Positions 50,238 through 59,650 of a stretch of DNA of 64,000 nt are shown piece after piece. The stretch comes from Drouetiella hepatica Uher 2000/2452 (GTDB taxonomy: Bacteria; Cyanobacteriota; Cyanobacteriia; Elainellales; Elainellaceae). The position numbers and the translations under genes are program-made. Below the pieces are notes generated by a model. The model saw only the letters and a list, made by a program, of their open reading frames with translations, did not search any database and had not been told where the DNA came from. Position 1 is the stretch's first letter, and each line of letters opens with the position of its first letter. Location: the NCBI GenBank assembly GCA_019359505.1, contig JAHHHD010000009.1, forward strand, positions 62,001-126,000. Direction: 5' to 3'.

Positions 50238-51584
50238 TCAAAGCCTGAATGAAGCGAGATCATCTTCATCGACTGTGGCAGCAGAATCTAAGCTGCCGTT
50301 CGTCTGTTCCGATCGCGCAATTTGTACAGACAAGACATCTGGATTGGTTTCACGGCTAATGTTGATTTGAGTCACCAGATCTTTCCAGGAAACCTGCTTG
50401 TTTTGTTCCAACACAGACAGCAGATCAATAAAGGCTTTAATGGTGTTGCGAGGCGTGCGAAAATAAGCTTCACCGATGCGTTGGGCACAGTGGGTCATAA
50501 ACGCCTGAATGCCTTCATCGGGCAAGAGATACTGCGCCGGATCGCCATAGGCAAACACATGGCGAATTTTGCTCAGCAGCACAAACAGATCTTCGGGACT
50601 CAGGTTGCCTAGCCGCAGCACCGGATTGTTATAGTCCACAAGCCCGTTCACCGCAAAGCTGTTTTCTGCCAAACGAGACTGCAATGCCGCATAGCTGTAA
50701 AGTCCACGCCGGGTATCCATCAGAAAATCTGGCGTCCCTCCCATGATAAAGCCTAGCCCCACCGACGATCCCTGAAGGCAGTCATTGAGGATACGCAAGA
50801 TCTGTTCATAGTTGCTTTTCCGAGCTTGCGTGTTAGCAAGTTTATAGAGATTCACCAATTCATCCAAGCAAACGAGAAAACCAGAGTATCCAGCAAGTTT
50901 CACAAGCTGAGTGATGAGCTTAAGCTGGTCATATACGTTCGCATCATCAACGATCGTTCTTACTCCTAGCGCTTGTCGTGCATCGGTCTTAGTGGTAAAC
51001 TCTCCCCGCAACCAGCGAATCGCATTCGCCTTCAGCGTCTCATCTCCGGTATCATGACCCTTCCAATATGCGGCAATCACCTCAGCAAAATCATATCCGC
51101 CCATCATCTCCGACAGGTGCGCTAGACGCTCTCGAATGACGATTTCTGGATCAATCTCTCGATCGCGTCCTTCACTCACCGCTGAAGTCACAAATCGCTC
51201 GACAATGCTGGGCAAGGCTCCGCCTTCTGGCTTAGTGCGCGTTGCCAAATTTTGCATTAACTCGGCATAGAGCGATCGCGCCTGTCCTGCGGTGGCATGC
51301 AAACGGCGATCGGGGGTCAGGTCGGCATGGGCGGTCACAAGCTTTTTCTCTAGGGCAATCGATCGCACCAGCGACAAAAAGAAAGTCTTACCCGATCCAT
51401 ATTCCCCAATCACAAAGCGAATCGCCGACCCGCCTTCTGCCATGCGATCGAGATCGCGGATCATTGCCTTAGTTTCTTCGACTCGCCCCACCTGAATCAG
51501 CTGCTGTCCCCGACGAGGCACCACGCCAGCTTGTAGCGACTGAATTACCGTGTCTCTATCTTTTGCTTTCAGACCGTTCGTCAT
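50238..51584 (-). CDS. DUF2791 (BrxD-like) P-loop ATPase
   Basis: A 448-residue ATP-binding protein. P-loop GEYGSGKTFF at about 60-69, Walker B GFLVCLDELVNL at about 235-246, and a later FIMGGTPDFLMDTRRGLYSYAALQSRL segment match the DUF2791 family. That family includes BrxD of some BREX phage-defence systems. The N-terminal AGVVPRRGQQLIQVGR segment before the P-loop is also typical. Its start overlaps the end of the TerB gene by 4 bp (ATGA), so the two are translated together and probably form one complex. No PglX methylase or PglZ is here, so this is not BREX. The helicase that often accompanies this ATPase is absent from the window. Confidence 0.85.
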   Translation of the reverse strand: MTNGLKAKDRDTVIQSLQAGVVPRRGQQLIQVGRVEETKAMIRDLDRMAEGGSAIRFVIGEYGSGKTFFLSLVRSIALEKKLVTAHADLTPDRRLHATAGQARSLYAELMQNLATRTKPEGGALPSIVERFVTSAVSEGRDREIDPEIVIRERLAHLSEMMGGYDFAEVIAAYWKGHDTGDETLKANAIRWLRGEFTTKTDARQALGVRTIVDDANVYDQLKLITQLVKLAGYSGFLVCLDELVNLYKLANTQARKSNYEQILRILNDCLQGSSVGLGFIMGGTPDFLMDTRRGLYSYAALQSRLAENSFAVNGLVDYNNPVLRLGNLSPEDLFVLLSKIRHVFAYGDPAQYLLPDEGIQAFMTHCAQRIGEAYFRTPRNTIKAFIDLLSVLEQNKQVSWKDLVTQINISRETNPDVLSVQIARSEQTNGSLDSAATVDEDDLASFRL

Positions 51585-54013
51585 GACAGCATCTCCCGTA
51601 GCACATCTGTATTGACCTCTATTGAATCATGCCCTTCGGTTACAGGCTCGTCACTGCGATCGAATGCCGCCTCGTTAATCACCTCCAATGCGCCATCCAG
51701 CATGAGATGATATTGGGCGGCGATCGACTCTAGCTGTTCTCGTTGCCAAACTGGCTGCTGGGCAAGCGCCATCAGCAGAGCCGAATGGGAGGCATCTAAA
51801 CCCGCAATCTCTGGAGCTGCTTTACGCTTCTTCTGTGCCTTGGTGCCAGAAGCGGCTTTACCAGAAGCGACTTTTCCAGAAGAAGATTTTCCAGCAGCTT
51901 CACTGGATAAAACCTCTCCTTCATCGACAAAGATTTCTGCCAGCAGCTCAGAAATTTCCTGAGACTCCACCAGCTTCGACTGCACCAGCGCCATATCTAA
52001 AGCAAAAGCCGCTGGCTCACCCTTCTTGGGCTTTGGTGGAATGGAGTGCCCCACCGTTGCAGCCGCCTGCCGCACAGTCACGGGATCATGGCTCACCGCA
52101 GGTTTGACAGCGGTGCTGAATCCATGAATGTCGCTATAGAGCGTCTGTGGATCTAGCTCTAGCAGCAAATAGACTTTTTCTAAAAGCTGCACTTCTTTAG
52201 GGCTAAGCTGTCCGTCGGCAGCCGCCACTCGCAGGGCAAATTGCGCGATCGCTCCCCGCTGTTTGGGTTCCGTGCGCTCCACTCTTGCCTTGAGGCCTCG
52301 CAAAGTCGGCTGTTCACTGAGCAAAACCTGAACATGGGCATCTAGGCGCGATCGCTCTGGCGCTTCCAGCGTCACCCAATCTGCTAGGTGCTTCTGCAAA
52401 CACTGCTGCTCTGCTGCGCTAGGAGACTCATCGCCGTTGGCTACGAAGATCGCCAAATGTGCCAGCAGAGTCGCTTCCAGGTACTCGTTTGAGAGAGCAA
52501 GCAAGCTAGGACTATCTAAACGAAATAGGGCAATACTGTTTTTCAGGGTAGGTGGGGTGCCGCCTAGGCGCACGTCAGGCTCCATGCCATAACCCAGTAG
52601 CTCCAGAAATTTTGCCAGCCCAGCAGCTTCTGCCCTGGTGAGCTTGTCAAGATTTGCGCCTAGCCATTGCTTCAGCAAATCTGCTCCTGACACAACGGCA
52701 ATCTGATTTTCAGGCTTGGGAAAGATTTTGTCCAGCCACTTTTGCAGTTTTTGAACGACTTTGCCGCCGTGGGTCGCCAGCAACTCGGCAGGTAAAAGAG
52801 CGATCGCCCCGTGGGTTTCGCGCCCTTTGGGATTGCGTCCCAGATAACGGCTCAGCGGCTCCAGCTCAACGCGGCAGGTTTCCACCACTTCGCCAATTTT
52901 TTTAATCTTTGCTGCAAATCGGGTGACATCGGGCAGGTTGCCGATCGGCACCGTTACCGATCGACTCCAGAAGGACTGGCTAGCCGGGTAGTAAGCCGTC
53001 GTCAGCTTCGATTTTCCCGACTTCAGCTTCATGCCGTCACCGTATTGCTGGCTGTACCTCAACTGAAATAGCGCTTGGAACTCGTCAGGGCAACGTGTCG
53101 CAGCGGTTGGCATCCGTAGATTAGCCAATCGCATATACCAGGCTAACGCCCAATTTGCCGGAATTGGCTGACCCTGCGCCACAAGCTGCCCCAAACCCAC
53201 CTGAAGCGGCAGAGCTTTGGCAGTCATCGGGTCGATCGTCTTGCTCAAATCAGCCGATCGCATTACCTGACAGGTTTCCAGGAAAGTCTCCGTCTTGTAG
53301 CGAATGCCGCCGCTGAGAGAATTACCGCCATAGACTTTATTAAGCCGCTCTACCTCCGCCACAATTTGATCTAGCTCTTGGCGTACCGCGTCATTTTTCA
53401 AATCTGCCCGCAGCAGGTCATGAAAAACCCGTCGCTCTAGCCCATAGAAAAACAGCCAAATGTAGCCAATGTAAGTATTGGGCGCATTTCTACCCGTAGA
53501 GAGCCACTGCAAATATGCTGCTCGACAAGCAGGTGGCATCTGGCTATAGGAAGTCGAGTAAGGCATTTGCTTGCCTTCGTGATCAGGACGATCGCGCTTT
53601 ACCTTCAGCTGGGGATTAATCAGGCTGGTTTCCGAAGCTCGGCTATTGTTAATGGCAGCCAGGTCTTCACCGACATACACCATGCCAGGGATCTCGTATC
53701 CGGCTACAGTCACCGTTTCATCTGGCGGAATCCACTCGCCATTCTGGTTACGAGACGGCTCCATTCTCTCGGTTCTTCCCGCCAACCTTTCCTCAAACTC
53801 AAGTTCTGAGAAGAAGTCTATGAGTTCTTGAGGACTGACTGGCATTGCATTGGTTCGCCTTGATGCACGCCCCGATTTCATTCTTTGGGGTTCAGATTTT
53901 CCCTCAGTGCGAGAGGGATCAAGCCGATCGAGTATCTTTCCTTTAAGCTTGTCAGGCTCAGGTAGGGCGATGCCCAAGTCAGCGAGGAGTTCCCAAAAGG
54001 GTCTAAATTCCAT
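51581..54013 (-). CDS. TerB_N / TerB / TerB_C protein
   Basis: An 810-residue protein. About residues 110-330 fit the TerB_N domain (DETVTVAGYEIPGMVYVGEDL, PACRAAYLQWLSTGRNAPNTYIGYIWLFFYGLERRV). The middle is helical and unassigned. A TerB core (ALRVAAADGQLSPKEVQLLEKVYLLLELDP) is near 595-625, and TerB_C makes up the C-terminus. Within it is a disordered stretch of 15-bp repeats (SGKVASGKAASGTKA; 51846-51890). Proteins with this arrangement are predicted to join membrane or metal stress sensing with DNA processing; direct proof is lacking. It is first in a two-gene operon with the DUF2791 ATPase and diverges from a SWIM protein. Confidence 0.83.
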   Translation of the reverse strand: MEFRPFWELLADLGIALPEPDKLKGKILDRLDPSRTEGKSEPQRMKSGRASRRTNAMPVSPQELIDFFSELEFEERLAGRTERMEPSRNQNGEWIPPDETVTVAGYEIPGMVYVGEDLAAINNSRASETSLINPQLKVKRDRPDHEGKQMPYSTSYSQMPPACRAAYLQWLSTGRNAPNTYIGYIWLFFYGLERRVFHDLLRADLKNDAVRQELDQIVAEVERLNKVYGGNSLSGGIRYKTETFLETCQVMRSADLSKTIDPMTAKALPLQVGLGQLVAQGQPIPANWALAWYMRLANLRMPTAATRCPDEFQALFQLRYSQQYGDGMKLKSGKSKLTTAYYPASQSFWSRSVTVPIGNLPDVTRFAAKIKKIGEVVETCRVELEPLSRYLGRNPKGRETHGAIALLPAELLATHGGKVVQKLQKWLDKIFPKPENQIAVVSGADLLKQWLGANLDKLTRAEAAGLAKFLELLGYGMEPDVRLGGTPPTLKNSIALFRLDSPSLLALSNEYLEATLLAHLAIFVANGDESPSAAEQQCLQKHLADWVTLEAPERSRLDAHVQVLLSEQPTLRGLKARVERTEPKQRGAIAQFALRVAAADGQLSPKEVQLLEKVYLLLELDPQTLYSDIHGFSTAVKPAVSHDPVTVRQAAATVGHSIPPKPKKGEPAAFALDMALVQSKLVESQEISELLAEIFVDEGEVLSSEAAGKSSSGKVASGKAASGTKAQKKRKAAPEIAGLDASHSALLMALAQQPVWQREQLESIAAQYHLMLDGALEVINEAAFDRSDEPVTEGHDSIEVNTDVLREMLS

Positions 54014-54120
54014 TGGAAGCGGCGATCGAAGTGCGATTTGATTAGTTTATCGTTTTATGCTAGTTACGGGAGCAAACGCTCAAACGCTTTGTTAAAACCG
54101 TTCACTTAGTCTATCCAGCC

Positions 54121-55839
54121 ATGCGATCGCCCTTTGCTAATCTGCTCACCTCTGGATTTCTGGAAAAAACGGCGGGGGCTGTAACCCATCAGCGCGGACA
54201 AGCCTATTTTAAGAACGGACAGGTGCAGTCCCTCCTGGAAGAGGGCGAAGTGATTTCGGCAGAAGTGCAGGGTAGCGAAGAATATCAAGTTGAGTTCTGG
54301 ATTGAAGAGGATGGCGGTTTAGCTTACCAATGCGACTGCCCTGTGGGCGGCTTGTGCAAACACTGTGTGGCAGTGGGGCTGGCATGGCTAGCGCGACCTG
54401 CTCAGAAATCGGGTGGAATGAACCTTCAGGATGTTCGTCAGTACCTCAACCAGCAGAGCAAGGATACTCTCGTGCAGATGATAGTCGATCGCGCCCTCAG
54501 AGATGGCGTTTGGCGCAACCAATTAACGCTAAAAGCGGCAGCAGCCCGTCCTAAAGGTCTAGACATTAAAACCTTTGAGCAGGCTCTGCGCAAGGCGATC
54601 GCTGTTAAAGGCTACATTGATTACGGCGAAACCAGAGCCTATACTCGCAACATCAAGGTCGTGATCGAGTCCATTGCTAAATTGCTGGAGGATCACGCCC
54701 AAGCCGTCATGGAGCTTTGCGAGTATGCAATGCCACTACTCAATGAGGCAACGCAGTCCATTGACGATTCCGATGGCGACCTAGGCGAAATCATGTCCGA
54801 CGTCCAGGAGTTGCATCATCAAGCTTGCCAAAAAGTGAAGCCCGACCCGATCGCCCTCGCCGATCGCCTGTATCAGCTCGAAATGGCAGACCCCTATGAA
54901 ATATTTTACGGTGCGGCAGAAGAGTACGCGGATGTCTTGGGTACAGCTGGAGCCAATCGTTACCAAAAACGTGCAGAAGCCGACTGGGAAAAGCTGCCGC
55001 CCTCAACGCCGGGACAGATAAACATCGGTCACAGGAAGCTCAGCTCTATTCTGGAAAACCTGGCTAGACAGAGAGGCGATCTGGAGGTGATCGTGGCTAT
55101 CAAAAGCCGCAGCCTGTTCCATCCCTATAACTATTTGCAGATTGCCCAGCTCTATCAGGAAGACGGACAGACCGATCGCGCCCTTCAGTGGGCAGAAAAT
55201 GGCTTGAAAGCATTCCCCGATCGAATTGACTCGCGGCTACAAGACTTCTTGCGAGCAGAATATCAGCGGCGCGGCAGGTTTGCCGATGCCATGGCGTTGG
55301 TATGGAAAGAATTTACCGCATCTACCAGTCTTGCAAATTACCAAAAGCTAAAGACCGAAGCCGATCGCAAACACAAGTGGGCAGAATGGCGAGAACGAGC
55401 GATCGCCTATATCCGAGAGCAGATTAAGCAGAACCAAAAGGCAGCTAAGACGACCTCTCCCTACTCAATATCCTGGCAATTTAGAGATCATTCGTTGCTA
55501 GTGGAAATCTTGCTGTGGGAGGAAGACATTGATAGCGCATGGCAAGAGGCACAGCAAGGCAAATGCTCGAAACAGCTGTGGCTAAAACTAGCAGATGCGC
55601 GTCAGAAAGACCACCCTGAAGATGCTCTTTCCATCTACCTTCAGGAGATTGAGCCACTGATCCAGCAGACGAACAACAATGCCTACGCCCAAGCGATTGA
55701 ATTTGTGAAAAAGGCGAAGAAAACTATGCTGAAAATGGGATTGCGATCGCAATTTGAGGCATATACTCAGCATCTACAGAAAACCTATAGGAACAAGCGA
55801 AATTTCATTAAGCTGCTGATTGATCAGGGACTTGACTAA
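54121..55839 (+). CDS. SWIM zinc-finger protein with helical repeats
   Basis: A 572-residue protein. The SWIM zinc finger is complete: CxCx5CxH with C71, C73, C79 and H81 in YQCDCPVGGLCKHC. SWIM fingers bind DNA or proteins and often sit beside SNF2 helicases. The remaining 480 residues are helical and TPR-like (YNYLQIAQLYQEDGQTDRALQWAENGLKAFPDRID). No helicase domain is fused. It diverges from the TerB gene with a 107-bp gap, so the three genes may be one regulon. Function is inferred only from context. Confidence 0.8.
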   Translation: MRSPFANLLTSGFLEKTAGAVTHQRGQAYFKNGQVQSLLEEGEVISAEVQGSEEYQVEFWIEEDGGLAYQCDCPVGGLCKHCVAVGLAWLARPAQKSGGMNLQDVRQYLNQQSKDTLVQMIVDRALRDGVWRNQLTLKAAAARPKGLDIKTFEQALRKAIAVKGYIDYGETRAYTRNIKVVIESIAKLLEDHAQAVMELCEYAMPLLNEATQSIDDSDGDLGEIMSDVQELHHQACQKVKPDPIALADRLYQLEMADPYEIFYGAAEEYADVLGTAGANRYQKRAEADWEKLPPSTPGQINIGHRKLSSILENLARQRGDLEVIVAIKSRSLFHPYNYLQIAQLYQEDGQTDRALQWAENGLKAFPDRIDSRLQDFLRAEYQRRGRFADAMALVWKEFTASTSLANYQKLKTEADRKHKWAEWRERAIAYIREQIKQNQKAAKTTSPYSISWQFRDHSLLVEILLWEEDIDSAWQEAQQGKCSKQLWLKLADARQKDHPEDALSIYLQEIEPLIQQTNNNAYAQAIEFVKKAKKTMLKMGLRSQFEAYTQHLQKTYRNKRNFIKLLIDQGLD

Positions 55840-55909
55840 TAGAGGCTAAATCCCCATTGGTTCTATTGCTGTCGCTAATTTGCTTAAAATTGCGAACAAA
55901 TTGTAGTTG

Positions 55910-55984
55910 CCGCCTTGGCGGTTGCCATAACATGAAATAATTTTTTGAAAAAGTGGGCTACGCCCACTTTTTCAAAAAATTATT
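55910..55984. repeat. Extragenic hairpin, member h, plus CCGCCTTGGCGG motif
   Basis: Perfect 23-bp arms starting AATAATTTTTTGAAAAAG (55936-55958) and complement (55962-55984), loop TAC, tip C(TACG)G. CCGCCTTGGCGG is at 55910-55921, 14 bp from the arm. It lies between convergent genes. Confidence 0.85.
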
Positions 55985-56081
55985 CGGTTTGATTAAATTT
56001 GCGAACCTTGGGATATTTGTAGTGGCCGTTGTCATCTGACGTTTAGAAAGTATGTGTCTTCCCAAACATCGACACGTCCTG

Positions 56082-57410
56082 CTAAGAACGCGGGATCGCA
56101 GCCTGTTCTAGATGGGTGATTGCTCTAAGATACTGAGGATCTTGAGCCGTGCCTACCTGGTCTGGGTTCGCTGCCAGGTCTTTCTGTTGCTGCTCGGTCA
56201 GCTCAATTACAATGTCAGGCGTGATGCCCTTGTGGTTAATATCCAGACCGGATGGGGTGAAGTAACGGGCGATCGTCACATTCAATCCTGATCCATCGGC
56301 AAGCTGATTTACCTGCTGCACCAGGGCTTTACCGAAGGTCTGGGTGCCGACCACCACGGCGCGGTTATCATCCTTCAAGGCTCCTGCGACAATTTCGCTG
56401 GCGCTGGCAGAGTTGCCATCCACCAGCACCGCCAGCGGCAGATCCGTCAGAGCGCTGTTATTAGCCCGAATTTGCTCCGCGGAGCCATCGCGATCGACCG
56501 TCCGCACGATATCGCCGCTGTTGATCCACATCCGGGCGATCGCCACACCCTGATCCAGCCTGCCTCCCGGATTGCCCCGCAGATCCAGAACAAACTGATC
56601 TACGTTCTGATTCTGTAGCGTAGTGATAGCTTGCTCCATCTGCTCGGCTGCATGGGCGCTAAATTCATTTAAACGGATATAGCCAATCTTCCGCTGACCT
56701 TCCATCCGCAGCGATGAGCGCACGGCTGGAATACTAATCCGTGCCCGTGTCAGCGTCAGCTCGAAGGGTTCTTTGCCCTCACGCTGGAACTGGAGCCGCA
56801 CCTGTGTATCAGGTTCACCCCGAATCAGACCTGCCGCCGCTTCTACCGTCATCCCCTCAGTGGTGCGCCTATCAATTTGCAGAATCAGGTCTCCCGGCAG
56901 TACACCCGCCTGCAAAGCAGGGGAATTCTCGATCGGCTTGACAACCGTGAGCGCTTTTGTAGTCTCGTCTTGCTTAAGCTGCATCCCCACGCCCGTCAAT
57001 TCGCCACCCATCTCCCGATTCAGCGCCTGAAACTCTTCAGGATTCATGAAGCGGGTGTAGGGATCTTCGAGCTTTTTAAGGGCTTCTCGCAGTGCAGTAT
57101 AAGCTTCTTCGGGTGAGGCATAGGAACGCGAAAGCAGGGTTTGCCGCTCTTGCTGCCAATCCACCTGATTAAACTTAGGGTCTACATATTCCCGATCGAC
57201 AATCTGCCAAGCTTGGTCAAGGACTGCCTTAGGACTCGCCTGTAGCTGAGCATAGGCTCTCATCGCCACAGCCGGGATGCCAACCAGCGCTATTGTAGTG
57301 GTGACGGCAAAAAAAGTTCGCGATCGAGGCGTGGCGTGCAAACGATTGAAGCTGACATGCAGACGATTCAGTAAAGTCATAGGGTCATCAAATCGGAGGA
57401 GTGTTGCCAA
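56082..57410 (-). CDS. Carboxyl-terminal processing protease (S41)
   Basis: A 442-residue periplasmic or lumenal serine protease. An N-terminal membrane/signal segment (TFFAVTTTIALVGIPAVAMRAYA) precedes the CTP N-domain, a PDZ domain at about 130-215 (GELTGVGMQLKQ, GDLILQIDRRTTEGM), and the catalytic S41 core: VDGNSASASEIVAGAL with the Ser and TQTFGKALVQ with the Lys. Cyanobacterial CtpA matures the D1 protein of photosystem II; CtpB and CtpC have other roles, and I cannot tell which this is. ATG 57380 (MTLLNRLHV) is an alternative start. Confidence 0.9.
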   Translation of the reverse strand: MATLLRFDDPMTLLNRLHVSFNRLHATPRSRTFFAVTTTIALVGIPAVAMRAYAQLQASPKAVLDQAWQIVDREYVDPKFNQVDWQQERQTLLSRSYASPEEAYTALREALKKLEDPYTRFMNPEEFQALNREMGGELTGVGMQLKQDETTKALTVVKPIENSPALQAGVLPGDLILQIDRRTTEGMTVEAAAGLIRGEPDTQVRLQFQREGKEPFELTLTRARISIPAVRSSLRMEGQRKIGYIRLNEFSAHAAEQMEQAITTLQNQNVDQFVLDLRGNPGGRLDQGVAIARMWINSGDIVRTVDRDGSAEQIRANNSALTDLPLAVLVDGNSASASEIVAGALKDDNRAVVVGTQTFGKALVQQVNQLADGSGLNVTIARYFTPSGLDINHKGITPDIVIELTEQQQKDLAANPDQVGTAQDPQYLRAITHLEQAAIPRS

Positions 57411-57548
57411 TAAAATCCAGTATGGAGGGTTTTAAGAAGAACCGCCCTTACTTTTAATACTTAGTGTTAGGAATCTTAAGCTTCGGCTGTAGTTTTTCTA
57501 TCTTAGTGATCTGATGTGTCAGGCGTGTGACAAGCGCTTTGCAATCCA

Positions 57549-57586
57549 CGGCAAGCTTCGCAAGCTACGGCAAGCTTCGCAAGCTA
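57549..57586. repeat. 19-bp tandem duplication upstream of truB
   Basis: CGGCAAGCTTCGCAAGCTA repeated exactly (57549-57567, 57568-57586). Each unit has an AGCTT-CGC-AAGCT hairpin, so two small hairpins lie 43 bp before the truB start. Partial copies precede it. Confidence 0.7.
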
Positions 57587-57629
57587 CGGTAAACAGTGTA
57601 AACAGCTCAATAGCAAATAGCTCAATAGC

Positions 57630-58541
57630 GTGAATGGTTTCTTAAACTTGAACAAACCTGCTGGCCTGACCTCCCATGATTGTGTGGCGAGGGTCAGGCG
57701 GCTCCTGAAAATGAAGCGCGTGGGGCACGGGGGCACCCTTGATCCGGCAGCAACGGGCGTATTGCCGATCGCTCTGGGTAAAGCCACCCGCCTCCTGCAA
57801 TACCTCCAGCACGACAAAGCCTATCGCGGCACCGTGCGGTTTGGCATCAGAACAGCAACAGATGATTTGGAGGGCGAAGTGTTAACCTCCAGACCTGCGC
57901 CAACGCTTACCCTGTCGCGAGTCCAGCCCTACTTGCCTAAATTTGTGGGGCAGATTCAGCAAATTCCGCCTAGCTATAGCGCCATTCAGATCGGAGGGCG
58001 ACGGCTCTACGAGTTAGCCCGCGCCGGAGAAACGATCGAGGCTCCAGTCCGGTCAGTTGAGGTTTACAGCCTTGAGGCGCTAGAGTGGCGATCGGGCGAC
58101 TTTCCCGAACTCGATTTAGCGATTGCTTGTGGAGCTGGAACCTACATCCGAGCGATCGCGCGAGACTTGGGCGAACTGATGGAGACAGGCGGCACGTTGG
58201 CAGCCTTAACTCGTACCCACAGCAACGGATTCACCTTAGAGAACAGCTTGACGCTAGACGCTCTAGAAGTCCAGATCCAGTCCAATCAGTTCGTACCCAT
58301 TTCGCCGCAGGTTGCCTTGCATTGGGAGGCGATCGTTCTCTCGGAACCCTTGGCAAAGCGATGGAGTCAGGGACGACGAATCGACTTTGCAGAGATTCAG
58401 ACCAATTCTTTACGAAGCTGTGGCACGGATTTATCTGCGTTCTACCAAGTGCAGCATGAAGATGGGCGGTTTTTGGGAATGGGAGAAGCAGTGCGTCACG
58501 CTGAGGAAGAAATGCTGATTCCTAAATTAGTGTGGGATTAA
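57630..58541 (+). CDS. truB: tRNA pseudouridine(55) synthase
   Basis: Isomerises U55 of the T loop in tRNAs. The catalytic Asp is in [16 protein letters not shown]; the N-terminal [20 protein letters not shown], the [10 protein letters not shown] strand and the [20 protein letters not shown] segment are characteristic. The C-terminal part (about residues 215-303) is the PUA-like extension. The start is GTG 57630, since the family begins right there ([10 protein letters not shown]). At 303 residues it is of usual length. The EI24 gene follows on the same strand after 74 bp. Confidence 0.96.
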   Translation: MNGFLNLNKPAGLTSHDCVARVRRLLKMKRVGHGGTLDPAATGVLPIALGKATRLLQYLQHDKAYRGTVRFGIRTATDDLEGEVLTSRPAPTLTLSRVQPYLPKFVGQIQQIPPSYSAIQIGGRRLYELARAGETIEAPVRSVEVYSLEALEWRSGDFPELDLAIACGAGTYIRAIARDLGELMETGGTLAALTRTHSNGFTLENSLTLDALEVQIQSNQFVPISPQVALHWEAIVLSEPLAKRWSQGRRIDFAEIQTNSLRSCGTDLSAFYQVQHEDGRFLGMGEAVRHAEEEMLIPKLVWD

Positions 58542-58615
58542 AGATTGAGAAATTTCCTCTCATTCTTCGCTACGCTCGAAATAGAAAAATCTTGTAACCT
58601 ATCTCATTTCTTCTC

Positions 58616-59632
58616 ATGGAGCTATCGCCCAAACCGCCCCAACGTATCGATCGTGGACTTGGCAGCTTGTTTAGCGGCGCAACTTACCCGCTCCGCGCCC
58701 TGCGACTATTTTTGACAACTCCCAAACTGCGCAGCTACATCCTGTTCCCGATTCTGATCAACTTAGTTGTGGGTATCACTCTATATGCAGGGCTACTGTT
58801 TGCCGGATTGGAGGCGATCGATAATATCATTGCCAGCGTGCCTACCTGGACAGTCAGCGTGCCCCATTGGGCGATCGACCTCCCCGACTGGAAGTTTGCA
58901 GCACCTACCTGGCTAGCAACCTGGCTGCCCCATCTCCCTGCCTGGAAAATTTCCCTCCCTCACTGGAAAATTCCCGCTCTTCCACTCCCTGCCTTTTCAC
59001 TCCCCAGCTTTTCACTTCCCAACTGGCAACCCACGCTTCCCGACTGGATCGCATTTCTCCCCACTTGGGCGGCAATGTTCTTCATCTGGATTCTGCGCGG
59101 AGTGCTGACGATCGCCCTCCTCCTTCTGACGGGCTTCATCTTTCTGCAATTTGGCGGACTGCTGGGCGCACCTTGGTATGGCAAGCTCTCGGAGGAGCTA
59201 GAGCGCATGAAAACAGGCAAAGTGACGCTGGTGGAAGTGGGTGTGGCAAGCGACATTTCCCGCGCCATTTTCTATGAATTGAAAAAGCTGCTGCTGAGCA
59301 TTAGCGTTGGCGTGCCATTACTGCTGCTCAACTTTTTTCCGGGCGTGGGCACAGCGATCGCCACGTTCACGGGCATTGCTTTTGCTTCCACGATCGTCTG
59401 CATGGACTTTATGGATGCCGCAGTTGAACGTCGCCGTCCTGGCTTCCGCCAAAAGCTAGGGATTGTCTGGCGCAGTATGCCCGCCAGCGGCTCCTTTGGG
59501 CTAGTGTGCCTGGGGCTAGTCAGCATTCCACTGGTTAATTTACTGGCGGTTCCGGTGTGCGTGGCGGCAGGGACGCTGTTTTTCTGCGATCGAGTCCTGC
59601 CTTGGTATGACAAAGATGTGGCAAGTCGGTAA
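58616..59632 (+). CDS. EI24-domain membrane protein with Trp/Pro-rich insertion
   Basis: A 338-residue membrane protein of the EI24/CysZ-like family. Helices lie at about residues 40-70, 155-180, 222-262 and 298-325; family markers are GLGSLFSGATYPLRALRLFL at the start and PWYGKLSEELERM. CysZ transports sulfate, but many family members are untested. Between helices 1 and 2 (residues 75-151) is an unusual series of short LPxW / SLPSF units (VPHWAIDLPDWKF, LPAWKISLPHWKI), part of which is a 15-bp duplication (58994-59023). The regular Trp-Pro spacing suggests a membrane-surface or extracytoplasmic fibre. Confidence 0.83.
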   Translation: MELSPKPPQRIDRGLGSLFSGATYPLRALRLFLTTPKLRSYILFPILINLVVGITLYAGLLFAGLEAIDNIIASVPTWTVSVPHWAIDLPDWKFAAPTWLATWLPHLPAWKISLPHWKIPALPLPAFSLPSFSLPNWQPTLPDWIAFLPTWAAMFFIWILRGVLTIALLLLTGFIFLQFGGLLGAPWYGKLSEELERMKTGKVTLVEVGVASDISRAIFYELKKLLLSISVGVPLLLLNFFPGVGTAIATFTGIAFASTIVCMDFMDAAVERRRPGFRQKLGIVWRSMPASGSFGLVCLGLVSIPLVNLLAVPVCVAAGTLFFCDRVLPWYDKDVASR

Positions 59633-59650
59633 GCGCGATCAAGCTGGTTG

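Noticed and set aside
50238-54013. A BREX system
   Set aside because: Only a BrxD-like ATPase is present; no PglX, PglZ, BrxC or BrxL homologue is nearby.
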